A stretch of 64,000 bases of DNA from Flavobacterium daejeonense DSM 17708 (GTDB taxonomy: Bacteria; Bacteroidota; Bacteroidia; Flavobacteriales; Flavobacteriaceae). Where the stretch lies: positions 112,286 through 176,285 of the forward strand of contig NZ_AUDK01000007.1 in the NCBI RefSeq assembly GCF_000425425.1. The letters run 5' to 3'. Shown piece by piece: positions 5,535 to 14,882 of this stretch (positions are counted from its first letter, which is position 1; the number at the start of each line of letters is the position of its first letter). Under the pieces are notes generated by a model. The model had not been told where the DNA came from and did not search any database. It saw nothing but the letters and a program-made list of their open reading frames with translations. The position numbers and the translations under genes are program-made.

Positions 5535-7439
5535 ATGAATATAATTACCGGACAAATTGCCGATTTTTTAAAAAATTACGCGCCGTTTAATCAGTTGACC
5601 GCTGATGAATTGACTGAAATTGCTAACAATATTCGCGTAGTTAATTTAGAAAAAAAACAAACTTTATTTAAAATCAATGATTCGCTGCATGATAGCTTTT
5701 ATGTAGTAGCTTCGGGTGTGATTAATATTTCGGTAATTGTCGATGCCGAAGAAAATATTATAGACAAATGCCATGAAGGAAATATTTTTGGTTTACGACC
5801 ATTTTTTGCCAAAAATAATTATAAAGTAACGGCTAAAGCCCGTGAAGAAAGTTTGGTTTACGCCATTCCAATTGCTGTTTTCAAACCTTTACTCGCGAAT
5901 AATTCTGAGGTTTTAAACTTTTTATTAGAAAATTTTGCCAGCAATTTACCCGAAGACCGTTCTTCGAAAGGAAATTTAGTTTCGGACGGATTTTATTCTG
6001 AAAAACAATCGGAAGTGCAGTTTTTTCAAACTTTAGCTTATAATACGACGCCACTTTTGGCTACTTCAGACAATACGGCTCAGGAAGTTGCCCAATTAAT
6101 GGCCGAATCCTTAAAAAATAACGTTATTATTTTTGAAAAAAATGGTCCAATCGGAATTGTCACTCATGCCGATTTGGCTTCTAAAATTGCAACCGGCCGC
6201 TACCCGATTAATACTCCGGTTAGCAATATTATGTCTTCGCCTGTAGTTACGGTTCTAGAAAATGTTTCTTTGGCAGAAGCTCAATTATTAATGTTAAAAA
6301 ACAACGTTACTCATCTATGTGTAACCGTTGACGGAACTGATAAATCAACTATTAAGGGCGTAATTTCCGAACACGATTTGATTGCTGCTCAAGCAAGTAA
6401 CCCTGGTGTTTTAATCAAAGAAATCAAACGTTCCTTATCGCCTAATGAACTGAAAGAAATTCGTCATCGTCTGACAAATTTAATTCAGTCTTCTATTCAA
6501 AAAAATATTCCGTTAACGCATATTACCAATATTTCCAGCGAAATTAACTTTGCCATTTTAAAACGTGCTGTCGAATTATCCATTTTAGAATTAGGCTCCC
6601 CTCCTGCTCGTTATGTCTGGCTGAGTATTGGGAGTCAGGGACGAAAAGAACAACTTTTACTGACTGATCAGGATAGTATTTTGGTTTTTGAAGATGTTCC
6701 TCAAAATAAATATATTGAAGTCAAAGATTATTTCTTAAAATTAGGAAAAAAGACCACTGAGACTCTTGAAAAAATTGGATATGAGCTTTGTCCTTTCGGA
6801 CACATGGCAAGCAACATGTTGTGGTGTAAATCCCTGAGTGACTGGATCAAACAGTACAATAATTGGATGAATGCTACAAGAGAAAATACGGATAATCTGA
6901 GTAGTATTTTCTTTGATTACGAATTAGTTATCGGGGAGCAAAAAATAGAATCGGCTATCAATAATATTGTTTTTGAGAATGCTAACAACAACTCATTATT
7001 TTTTGATTTCTTAGGAAATGATGCCTTGCGAAAAAATTCTCCGCTAAGTTTTTTCAAAAAATTCATTGTGGAAGAAGAAGGCGTTAACAAAGACAAATTT
7101 GACATTAAAACCCGTGCTTTGATGCCACTTATTGACAGTGCCCGACTATTGATTTTAAGTCACGATATTAAAGGGATAAACAATACTTATACCCGATTCA
7201 AACAATTAGCTATTGCTGATCCTAAACACTCGGAAGTTTATTTAAATTGCGCTGAAGCTTATTTGTTTTTAACGAAAATAAGAACTTTAGAAGGATTGAA
7301 AAATGAAAATTCGGGGCAATATATTAACTTAGAAGAACTGTCAAAAATTGACAGAGAAAAACTTAAAAATGCCCTGATTCCGATGAAAGAATTAGAAGAA
7401 TTAATTAAAGACACTTTTCAACTTACCCAATTTTCATAA
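5535..7439 (+). CDS. cNMP-binding / CBS / DUF294 nucleotidyltransferase-fold signalling protein
   Basis: The 634 residues divide into a cyclic-nucleotide-binding domain (about 15-120), a CBS pair (about 165-295, with two IM.xPV-type elements such as NIMSSPVVTV) and a DUF294 nucleotidyltransferase-like domain carrying GSQGRKEQLLLTDQDS near 365-380. The DUF294 C-terminal helical domain follows. Proteins of this layout are commonly encoded beside acetyl-CoA synthetase or acetate transporters and are thought to sense nucleotides and modify or regulate a partner. Here the next gene is a DnaQ-like protein 3 bases downstream, and acs follows convergently. The substrate is unknown. The nucleotidyltransferase motif is intact, so activity is possible. 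Confidence 0.85.
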   Translation: MNIITGQIADFLKNYAPFNQLTADELTEIANNIRVVNLEKKQTLFKINDSLHDSFYVVASGVINISVIVDAEENIIDKCHEGNIFGLRPFFAKNNYKVTAKAREESLVYAIPIAVFKPLLANNSEVLNFLLENFASNLPEDRSSKGNLVSDGFYSEKQSEVQFFQTLAYNTTPLLATSDNTAQEVAQLMAESLKNNVIIFEKNGPIGIVTHADLASKIATGRYPINTPVSNIMSSPVVTVLENVSLAEAQLLMLKNNVTHLCVTVDGTDKSTIKGVISEHDLIAAQASNPGVLIKEIKRSLSPNELKEIRHRLTNLIQSSIQKNIPLTHITNISSEINFAILKRAVELSILELGSPPARYVWLSIGSQGRKEQLLLTDQDSILVFEDVPQNKYIEVKDYFLKLGKKTTETLEKIGYELCPFGHMASNMLWCKSLSDWIKQYNNWMNATRENTDNLSSIFFDYELVIGEQKIESAINNIVFENANNNSLFFDFLGNDALRKNSPLSFFKKFIVEEEGVNKDKFDIKTRALMPLIDSARLLILSHDIKGINNTYTRFKQLAIADPKHSEVYLNCAEAYLFLTKIRTLEGLKNENSGQYINLEELSKIDREKLKNALIPMKELEELIKDTFQLTQFS

Positions 7440-7442
7440 TTT

Positions 7443-8042
7443 ATGCTGGACTGGTTAAAACATATCAATAAAGATCACCCTGAATTTTGGAAAGAATATT
7501 TAGCTAAATTTTCAAAAAATTCAAAACGCTATGTTATTCTGGCTACGGAATCCACTGGCGATTCACTCGAAAAAGACGTGATTACTTATATTAGTGCTTT
7601 TGCGGTGGAAAATGATGCTATTTCTATCAAAGACAGTTTTGAAACTATTTTGTTGCAATATCGTTTTTTGCATGACAATCATTTGTCTAATGAATACATT
7701 ATTGAAAGCAGACTTTTAAAATTATCAGAGCCCGAAGCTTTAAAAACTTTTGTAGAATATTTGGGCAACGGAATTATTGTGGGTCACCAAATTGAAAAAG
7801 ACATGACGATGATTAATGCTACATTAGAGCGACTGGAATGCGGGAAACTGCGTAATGAGGCGTTGGATATTGCTATAATGCACCGAAAACTACATGAAAT
7901 TCCGGAAGACAAAAATTTTTCACTGGACGAACTTTCCGATTATTACAAAATTCAAAAACCAGAAGGCGAATCCGTAACGGAAAAAGCATATAAAATTGCT
8001 CTGCTCTTCTTAAAATTAAAACACAAATTAGGTTTAAAATAA
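7443..8042 (+). CDS. DnaQ-like 3'-5' exonuclease fold, probably catalytically degenerate
   Basis: This 199-residue protein follows the DnaQ/PolC epsilon-like exonuclease layout, but the DEDDh residues are eroded. Motif I reads LATESTG where DxETTG is expected (first Asp is Ala). Motif II (GHQIEKDMTMI) keeps its Asp. In motif III the HrALxDA pattern is replaced by ESVTEKAYKIA, losing both His and Asp. It is transcribed with the cNMP/CBS/DUF294 gene, a pairing common near acs. A non-catalytic partner of the regulator is a reasonable inference. The ends convergently with acs at a shared terminator. Confidence 0.8.
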   Translation: MLDWLKHINKDHPEFWKEYLAKFSKNSKRYVILATESTGDSLEKDVITYISAFAVENDAISIKDSFETILLQYRFLHDNHLSNEYIIESRLLKLSEPEALKTFVEYLGNGIIVGHQIEKDMTMINATLERLECGKLRNEALDIAIMHRKLHEIPEDKNFSLDELSDYYKIQKPEGESVTEKAYKIALLFLKLKHKLGLK

Positions 8043-8043
8043 T

Positions 8044-8076
8044 AAAAAGCGGCTTCAAAATTGAAGCCGCTTTTTT
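8044..8076. terminator. Bidirectional terminator between the exonuclease-like gene and acs
   Basis: AGCGGCTTCAA / TTGAAGCCGCT forms a perfect 11-bp stem flanked by an A run on the left and a T run on the right, so it works for both convergent genes. Confidence 0.9.
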
Positions 8077-8083
8077 GTTTGTA

Positions 8084-9991
8084 TTAGATTTTTCCGTCTT
8101 GAATTACTTCAATAATTTCCGGATTTAATAAGGTACTTGTATCTCCGTAATCTGTAAAATTACCTTCAGCAATTTTTCTAAGAATACGTCGCATAATTTT
8201 TCCGGAACGGGTTTTTGGCAAACCGGAAACAAATTGAATTTTGTCAATTTTAGCGATTGGCCCCACGTGGTCAGAAATATACTGATTGATTTCGATAAAT
8301 AAATTTTCTTTATTTCGGACTTCTCCGGTTTCTTTCAAAATCACATATCCATATAAAGCATTTCCTTTCACATCATGAGGGAAACCTACAACAGCACTTT
8401 CAGCAACAGCAGGATGCTCGTTGATGGCATCTTCAATAGGAGCAGTTCCTAAATTATGTCCTGAAACAATAATTACATCATCTACTCTACCTGTGATTCG
8501 GTAATAACCTACTTCATCGCGTAATGCGCCGTCACCGGTAAAATATTTCCCTGGGTATTGAGAAAAATAAGTGTCTTTATAACGTTGATGATCGTTCCAA
8601 ATCGTTCTTGCCATTCCCGGCCATGGAAATTTGATACACAAACTACCCACTACCTGATTGCCCTCGATTTCGTTTCTTTTTTCATCCATTAAAACCGCCT
8701 GAATTCCCGGTAATGGAAACGTAGCATAAGTAGGTTTTGTAGGTGTAATAAACGCCAATGGCGAAATCATAATTCCTCCGGTTTCCGTTTGCCACCAGGT
8801 ATCAACCACAGGACATCTTTTACCTCCTACGTGATCGTTAAACCAGTGCCAAGCTTCTTCATTAATTGGTTCTCCTACCGAACCGATTACTTTTAAACTT
8901 TTGAAAGGGAATTTTTGAACGTATTCTAATTTTTCTTTTGCCAAGGCTCTGATAGCTGTTGGCGCAGTATAAAACTGACTTACTCTGTGTTTTTCGATTA
9001 CTTCCCAAAAACGACTGAAATCCGGATAAGAAGGAACACCTTCAAAAATTACCGTAGTCGCTCCATTTAATAAAGGTCCGTAAAGAATATATGAATGTCC
9101 GGTAATCCAGCCAATATCTGCAGTACACCAGTGCACATCATTTTCTTCGTAACTAAATACATTTTTAAAAGTATAAGCCGTAAAAACCATATAACCGGCT
9201 GTGGTATGTACCATTCCTTTTGGTTTTCCGGTAGAGCCTGAAGTATATAAAATAAATAACGGATCTTCGGCGTCCATAATTTCGGCTACACAGTTATCAG
9301 AAGCTTCATCCAATAAAGGTTGCAACCAAATATCTCTGCCTTCTTTCATATTTACGACACTGTTGGTTCTTTTTACTACCATCACCGTACTTACTGATTC
9401 ACATTGTTCTAAGGCTTCGTCAACAATTTCTTTTAATTCAATTGTTTTATTTCCGCGATAACCACCATCAGAAGTAATTACCATTTTACTTTCACTGTCC
9501 TTAATTCTTGTAGCCAAGGCTTTGGATGAAAATCCGGCAAAAACAACCGAATGAATGGCTCCAATTCGGGCACAGGCTAAAATTGATACCGCTAATTCCG
9601 GAATCATCGGAAGGTAAATACAAACACGGTCGCCTTTTTTAACGCCTTGTTCGCGTAAAACGTTAGCCATTTTACACACTCTTTGATGTAATTCGTTATA
9701 GCTAATGTGTAAAGCTTCTTCTTCCGGATTGTTCGGTTCGAAAATAATAGCAGTTTTCTCCCCTCTTTTATTCAGATGTCTGTCAATACAGTTTTTAGTA
9801 ATATTTAATTTGGCTCCGGCATACCATTGTACGTCGGCTTCAGCCATATTAAATTCGACTACTTTGTCCCATGGTTGGTACCAGGTAAAGTTTTCTTCGG
9901 CTATTTTTCCCCAAAATTTTCTGGGTTCTCTGATTGACTTATTATAGTGTTTAAAGTATTGTTCTAAATTATCAACTTTATAGTAACTCAT
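8084..9991 (-). CDS. acs: Acetyl-coenzyme A synthetase
   Basis: This 635-residue AMP-forming acetate-CoA ligase activates acetate to acetyl-AMP and then acetyl-CoA in the cytosol. The adenylate-forming signature YTSGSTGKPKGM lies near residue 256, WWQTETGG near 400, and the C-terminal lysine motif PKTRSGKIMRR near residue 600. That lysine is needed for adenylation and is the usual acetylation-control site. Length is normal for Acs. It converges on the cNMP/CBS/DUF294 and DnaQ-like pair, consistent with acetate-related regulation. Start at 9991 (MSYYKVDNLEQYFKHYNKS) fits the family N-terminus. Confidence 0.95.
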   Translation of the reverse strand: MSYYKVDNLEQYFKHYNKSIREPRKFWGKIAEENFTWYQPWDKVVEFNMAEADVQWYAGAKLNITKNCIDRHLNKRGEKTAIIFEPNNPEEEALHISYNELHQRVCKMANVLREQGVKKGDRVCIYLPMIPELAVSILACARIGAIHSVVFAGFSSKALATRIKDSESKMVITSDGGYRGNKTIELKEIVDEALEQCESVSTVMVVKRTNSVVNMKEGRDIWLQPLLDEASDNCVAEIMDAEDPLFILYTSGSTGKPKGMVHTTAGYMVFTAYTFKNVFSYEENDVHWCTADIGWITGHSYILYGPLLNGATTVIFEGVPSYPDFSRFWEVIEKHRVSQFYTAPTAIRALAKEKLEYVQKFPFKSLKVIGSVGEPINEEAWHWFNDHVGGKRCPVVDTWWQTETGGIMISPLAFITPTKPTYATFPLPGIQAVLMDEKRNEIEGNQVVGSLCIKFPWPGMARTIWNDHQRYKDTYFSQYPGKYFTGDGALRDEVGYYRITGRVDDVIIVSGHNLGTAPIEDAINEHPAVAESAVVGFPHDVKGNALYGYVILKETGEVRNKENLFIEINQYISDHVGPIAKIDKIQFVSGLPKTRSGKIMRRILRKIAEGNFTDYGDTSTLLNPEIIEVIQDGKI

Positions 9992-10412
9992 CCCTTTTTA
10001 TATTTTTGATAAATATATTAAATCTCCTTCTATTCCGGAAAAAAAATAATTCATTAATCGGTGCAATTTAATCAAAATAACGAAAATCAATCTTAATAAA
10101 AATGCAAATTATTGAAAAATGGTCTTCTTTAAGGCTTTTTTGCGAAAACAACAATAAGCAGACAATACTGTGTTTTATGTACTCATTAAGGTAACATTTT
10201 CAGTCAGAGGATAATTCGGTACTATTCAAGTTCTTTATTTTTTAAGTGTACTTTTAGCGCTTTTAAAGAATTATTAGCTCATTTGCATCAAAAAAAATAG
10301 AATTCATAAAGATTCCCTTCAAATTCGTTGCTTTAGTAGAGAAAAAAGTCTGTTAATGCTTTTTAAGATTTAAAAATGTATTATTTGGAAGTCAAAAATT
10401 CATCTTAATCAC
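9992..10412. other. Intergenic region, 421 bp, no recognised gene
   Basis: The stretch lies upstream of acs and downstream of the VOC gene. It is AT-rich with many A/T runs. I see no open frame with a credible product, no tRNA and no strong hairpin. It should hold the acs promoter, but I find no clean TAnnTTTG element on the minus strand. Confidence 0.5.
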
Positions 10413-10859
10413 TTACTTTAAAGCCTGAGCAATCCCTATTAAAATTCCCTCAGGACCACGAATATAGCAAAGTCTGTAAGCATCCTGATACCGGACAACA
10501 TCATCAACAAGCTGTGCACCATGTTTATAAAGTCTTTCTAAAGTATCCTCTATGTCACTAACGGCAAACATGACACGTAAATAACCTAAGGCATTTACGG
10601 GAGCGGTACGATGGTCTTCGACAACTTTTGGAGAAATAAACTGAGACAATTCCAAGCGACTGTTACCATCCGGCGTTACCATCATAGCAATTTCAACAGT
10701 TTGATTACCAAGTCCGGTAACACGACCAGCCCACTCACCTTTTATTACGGTTCTTCCTTCCAACTCCAAACCGAGTTCCAGAAAAAAAGGAATTACATTA
10801 TCCAGCGATTCCACAACAATCCCCACATTGTCCATTCGAAGTAAATTGCTTTTTGTCAT
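10413..10859 (-). CDS. VOC-family (glyoxalase/dioxygenase-fold) protein
   Basis: This 148-residue protein has the paired beta-alpha-beta-beta-beta modules of the vicinal oxygen chelate fold: DNVGIVVESLDNVIPFFLELGLELEGR at the N-terminus and LRVMFAVSDIEDTLERLYKHGAQLV with CYIRGPEGILIGIAQ at the C-terminus. The C-terminal glutamate of the metal triad is visible in GPEGI. Such proteins act on diverse small substrates such as methylglyoxal adducts or antibiotics, so the substrate cannot be named. It stands alone between acs and the ilv operon. Confidence 0.8.
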   Translation of the reverse strand: MTKSNLLRMDNVGIVVESLDNVIPFFLELGLELEGRTVIKGEWAGRVTGLGNQTVEIAMMVTPDGNSRLELSQFISPKVVEDHRTAPVNALGYLRVMFAVSDIEDTLERLYKHGAQLVDDVVRYQDAYRLCYIRGPEGILIGIAQALK

Positions 10860-11072
10860 TTTTTTTCAATTTAAGTTTAAAATAAATTTATTAAAATTAT
10901 CTCCGAATACAACTTTATTAACAACAACATGAAACACTGAAAAACAACACATTAAGTTAATCAATTTTACAACTATTTTTGCCGATAAAGCTATTTATTC
11001 AATAATAAAGAATAAATTTTTATTAAAAACATGAATAAGGATGTACAAAATCAGTTCATAAAAAGGAATAAA

Positions 11073-11102
11073 AAAAGGCGAAGTAAAACTACTTCGCCTT
11101 TT
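11073..11102. terminator. Terminator after ilvC
   Basis: AAAAGGCGAAGTA and TACTTCGCCTTTT pair exactly around AAAC. On the minus strand it follows the ilvC stop within 22 bases and closes the ilv operon. Confidence 0.9.
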
Positions 11103-11123
11103 CTATAATTAACAAAATTGTAA

Positions 11124-12596
11124 TTATACAATTTTTTTCATAGCTGTCATAGACTCTCTTAACCAAGCTCCTACTTCTTCAACCGGGTGGTTACGGATGA
11201 TGTAGTTTACATCGATTAATTCTTTGTTATCTACTCCGTTGCTTCCGTTATTAAATGGACGCCCTACCAAGTTAGATGGCGTATTTTTAACGTACTCAGC
11301 GATTAATGGTTTACAAGCATGATCGAATAAATAACATCCATACTCAGCTGTATCAGAGATTACACGGTTCATTTCGAACAATTTCTTTCTTGCAATTGTG
11401 TTAGCAATAAGTGGAGTTTCGTGTAATGACTCGTAATAAGCTGATTCTTCGATAATTCCGGAATCAGTCATTGCTTCGAAAGCTAATTCTACACCAGCTT
11501 TAACCATAGCAACCATTAAAGTTCCGTTATCGTAGTACTCTTGCTCAGAAATTTCAACATCTCCAGCCGGAGTTTTTTCGAAATTAGTTTCAGCTGTAGC
11601 AGCTCTCCAAGTCAATAAGTTTTTATCATCATTAGCCCAGTCTTCCATCATTGTTTTAGAGAAATGACCAGAGATAATATCATCCATATGTTTTTGGAAC
11701 AATGGACGCATGATGTCTTTTAATTCTTCAGCAGCGTTGAAAGCAGCAATTTTAGCTGGATTAGACAATCTGTCCATCATGTTAGTAATACCACCGTATT
11801 TCAAACCTTCTGTGATAGTTTCCCATCCGTATTGGATTAATTTAGAAGCATATCCAGGCTCAACACCTTCAGCAACCATTTTGTCGAAACATAAGATAGA
11901 TCCTGTTTGTAATAAACCACAAAGGATAGTTTGCTCTCCCATTAAGTCTGATTTTACTTCAGCTACAAAAGAAGAACGTAAAACTCCTGCTCTGTTTCCT
12001 CCAGTTGCTACAGCATACGCTTTAGCCTGATCTAAACCTACTCCGTTTGGATCATTTTCAGGGTGAACAGCGATAAGTGTTGGTACACCAAATCCTCTTT
12101 TGTATTCTTCACGTACTTCAGATCCCGGACATTTAGGAGCACACATAATAACTGTTAAGTCTTTACGAATTTGCATTCCTTCTTCTACGATATTAAAACC
12201 ATGAGAATATGATAAAGTAGCTCCTTGTTTCATTAATGGCATAATTGCAGTAACTACAGCCGTGTGTTGTTTATCCGGAGTAAGGTTACATACTAAATCA
12301 GCAGTTGGGATTAATTCTTCATAAGTTCCCACATTGAAACCATTCTCAGTAGCATTTCTGTAAGAAGCTCTTTTTTCAGCAATAGCTTCAGCACGCAAAG
12401 CGTAAGAAATATCTAAACCTGAATCTCTCATGTTTAAACCTTGGTTCAAACCTTGAGCACCACAACCTACGATAACTACTTTTTTACCTTTTAAAGCTTC
12501 GATCCCGTTAGCAAATTCTGATTGATCCATGAATTCGCAAACGCCTAATTGTTCTAATTGTAATCTAAGTGGTAATGAATTGAAATAATTTGCCAT
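11124..12596 (-). CDS. ilvC: Ketol-acid reductoisomerase, class II
   Basis: This enzyme converts acetolactate or acetohydroxybutyrate to the dihydroxy acids of valine and isoleucine synthesis, using NADPH and magnesium. The Rossmann motif [23 protein letters not shown] lies near residues 35-57, with [21 protein letters not shown] near 150. At 490 residues it is the long class II form with a duplicated C-terminal domain, as in E. coli and other Bacteroidota. It is the last gene of ilvD-ilvB-ilvN-ilvC, 15 bases after ilvN, and is followed by a strong terminator. Confidence 0.96.
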   Translation of the reverse strand: MANYFNSLPLRLQLEQLGVCEFMDQSEFANGIEALKGKKVVIVGCGAQGLNQGLNMRDSGLDISYALRAEAIAEKRASYRNATENGFNVGTYEELIPTADLVCNLTPDKQHTAVVTAIMPLMKQGATLSYSHGFNIVEEGMQIRKDLTVIMCAPKCPGSEVREEYKRGFGVPTLIAVHPENDPNGVGLDQAKAYAVATGGNRAGVLRSSFVAEVKSDLMGEQTILCGLLQTGSILCFDKMVAEGVEPGYASKLIQYGWETITEGLKYGGITNMMDRLSNPAKIAAFNAAEELKDIMRPLFQKHMDDIISGHFSKTMMEDWANDDKNLLTWRAATAETNFEKTPAGDVEISEQEYYDNGTLMVAMVKAGVELAFEAMTDSGIIEESAYYESLHETPLIANTIARKKLFEMNRVISDTAEYGCYLFDHACKPLIAEYVKNTPSNLVGRPFNNGSNGVDNKELIDVNYIIRNHPVEEVGAWLRESMTAMKKIV

Positions 12597-12611
12597 TTTT
12601 TAATATTTAAT

Positions 12612-13142
12612 TTATGATTTTAATTCTTCTAATAATAAACTTGTAACTTCCATTTTTTCTTTTGAAACAGAAATTCTTCCCGAACGTACAAACTGCATTA
12701 TTCCGTAAGGCTTTAACTTAGCATACAATTCTTCAATTTCCGAACGTCTTCCTGCTTTTGATATTACAAAAAAGTCTCTTGAAACCGTAACGATTTCAGA
12801 GTTGCTTTCTTTGATAATGTTTTGAATTTGCCTTTCGTCAAATAACAAATTAGAAGCAATTTTAAACAAAGCGTTTTCTAAGAAAATCGTTTCTTCATCT
12901 ACATGATAAAATGCTTTGATAACTTCAATTTGTTTTTCAATTTGACCTACAATATTGCGTACCCATTTTTCAGTAGTATCTACTACAATTACAAATCTCG
13001 AAACGTTTTCTATTTCCGATTCGGATACATTTAAACTCAATATATTGATGTGGCGTTTCAGGAATATCACTGATATTCTGTTTAGTAAGCCCACGTTATT
13101 TTCTGTATAAACAGAAATGGTAAATGTTTTATTTTCTTCCAT
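12612..13142 (-). CDS. ilvN: Acetolactate synthase small (regulatory) subunit
   Basis: This 176-residue protein begins with an ACT domain (TISVYTENNVGLLNRISVIFLKRHINI, about residues 8-34) and has the usual second ACT-like domain. It binds valine and controls the catalytic subunit IlvB. The length is close to standard. It starts 4 bases after the ilvB stop and ends 15 bases before ilvC, so it is translated as part of the operon. Confidence 0.93.
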   Translation of the reverse strand: MEENKTFTISVYTENNVGLLNRISVIFLKRHINILSLNVSESEIENVSRFVIVVDTTEKWVRNIVGQIEKQIEVIKAFYHVDEETIFLENALFKIASNLLFDERQIQNIIKESNSEIVTVSRDFFVISKAGRRSEIEELYAKLKPYGIMQFVRSGRISVSKEKMEVTSLLLEELKS

Positions 13143-13146
13143 AATA

Positions 13147-14835
13147 TTAACTTAATCGAATGTCAGAAACCGAAGCTCCTGTTGGAATCATTGGGAATAC
13201 ATTGTTTTCTTTCTCAACCATAACTTCAAGGAAATAAGAATCTTTAGAAGCTAACATTTCAGCTATTGCATCGTCTAATTCCTCTCTCTTAGTAACTTTG
13301 CGTGACTTGATATAATATCCTTCAGCAATTGCACAGAAATTTGGATTAATCATCACTGTTGAAGCATAACGGTAATCAAAAAACAATTCCTGCCATTGTC
13401 TTACCATTCCAAGGAATTCATTATTTAATACTACAATTTTTACCGGAACTTTAGTTTGATGAATCGTTCCTAATTCCTGAATGTTCATTTGGAAACCTCC
13501 GTCTCCAATAATAGCAACTACTTCACGATCCGGTCTTCCCATTTTAGCACCAATAGCCGCCGGTAAAGCAAATCCCATGGTTCCTAATCCTCCCGAAGTC
13601 ACATTACTCTTCGTCTGATTGAATTTTGCATAACGACAGGTAAACATTTGATGCTGACCTACGTCTGAAACCATAATAGCATCTCCATTAGAATGCTTAT
13701 TAATCATTTCGATAGTTTCTCCCATCGAAATTCCTTTTCCTTCAGACGGAGCCAACTCTTCATTGATTACGGCTTCTAATTCAATATCGTATTTCTTTTT
13801 GAATTCATTGTGCCAGTCTTCATGAGAATTCTTTTCAATTAAAGGCAATAAAGCTGTTAATGCTTCTTTTAAATCGGCTAATACAGCTACATCTGTTTTT
13901 ACATTTTTATCAACTTCAGCCGGATCAATTTCGAAATGAACAATTTTAGCCTGCTTAGCATACGTATTTAGATTACCTGTTACACGGTCATCAAAACGCA
14001 TTCCTAAAGCGATTAAAACATCGCATTCGTTCGTTAAAATATTAGGACCGTAATTTCCGTGCATTCCTACCATTCCCACATTCAACTCATGATCAGTTGG
14101 TAATGCCGATAAACCTAAAATAGTCCAGGCCGCAGGAATTCCTGATTTTTCGATAAAAGCTTTTAATTCTTCTTCAGCCTTACTCAGGATAACTCCCTGA
14201 CCAAAAACGATCATCGGTTTTTTAGCTTTATTGATAATTTCAGCTGCTTCCTGTACCTTTTCGATTTTTAAAACTGGTTTTGGGTGGTAACTTCTGATAT
14301 CAGTACATTTTTTATAACTAAAATCTAAAGTATCAAACTGAGCATTTTTAGTAATATCTACTAATACCGGTCCAGGACGTCCTGAACGGGCAATATAAAA
14401 TGCTTTAGCCATAATTTCAGGAATTTCATGAGCTTCAGTAATTTGATAATTCCATTTGGTTACCGGAGTTGAAATTCCGATAATATCTGTTTCCTGAAAA
14501 GCATCAGAACCCAATAAATGCTTTCCTACCTGTCCGGTAATACATACCATTGGTGTAGAGTCAATCTGAGCATCAGCAATACCTGTAACTAAGTTGGTTG
14601 CACCCGGTCCTGAAGTCGCGATAGCAACTCCTACTTTTCCGGTAGCTCTGGCAAATCCCTGAGCGGCATGAGCTGCACCTTGTTCGTGACGTACTAATAC
14701 GTGGTGTAATTGATCTTGAAATTTATATAATTCATCGTAAACTGGCATAATAGCTCCACCTGGATAACCATAAACCAAATCTACTCCTTCGGCTAATAAG
14801 CATCTGATAACTGCTTCTGCTCCTGATATTTTCAT
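13147..14835 (-). CDS. ilvB: Acetolactate synthase large (catalytic) subunit
   Basis: This 562-residue ThDP enzyme condenses pyruvate with pyruvate or 2-oxobutyrate. The N-terminus has VDLVYGYPGGAIMPVYDEL and RHEQGAAHAAQGFARATG, with the catalytic glutamate. The ThDP pyrophosphate site GDGGFQMNIQELGTI lies near residue 440, followed by LNNEFLGMVRQWQELFF. A FAD-binding middle domain is present by length. It is followed closely by ilvN, its regulatory subunit, and preceded by ilvD. Confidence 0.96.
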   Translation of the reverse strand: MKISGAEAVIRCLLAEGVDLVYGYPGGAIMPVYDELYKFQDQLHHVLVRHEQGAAHAAQGFARATGKVGVAIATSGPGATNLVTGIADAQIDSTPMVCITGQVGKHLLGSDAFQETDIIGISTPVTKWNYQITEAHEIPEIMAKAFYIARSGRPGPVLVDITKNAQFDTLDFSYKKCTDIRSYHPKPVLKIEKVQEAAEIINKAKKPMIVFGQGVILSKAEEELKAFIEKSGIPAAWTILGLSALPTDHELNVGMVGMHGNYGPNILTNECDVLIALGMRFDDRVTGNLNTYAKQAKIVHFEIDPAEVDKNVKTDVAVLADLKEALTALLPLIEKNSHEDWHNEFKKKYDIELEAVINEELAPSEGKGISMGETIEMINKHSNGDAIMVSDVGQHQMFTCRYAKFNQTKSNVTSGGLGTMGFALPAAIGAKMGRPDREVVAIIGDGGFQMNIQELGTIHQTKVPVKIVVLNNEFLGMVRQWQELFFDYRYASTVMINPNFCAIAEGYYIKSRKVTKREELDDAIAEMLASKDSYFLEVMVEKENNVFPMIPTGASVSDIRLS

Positions 14836-14882
14836 TCTTTTTTATTTATATTTTTGACATTTTTTAAAACTAAAATTGTCTG

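Noticed and set aside
9201..9461. 86-codon plus-strand frame over acs
   Set aside because: Antisense to the conserved acs reading frame; no domain content.
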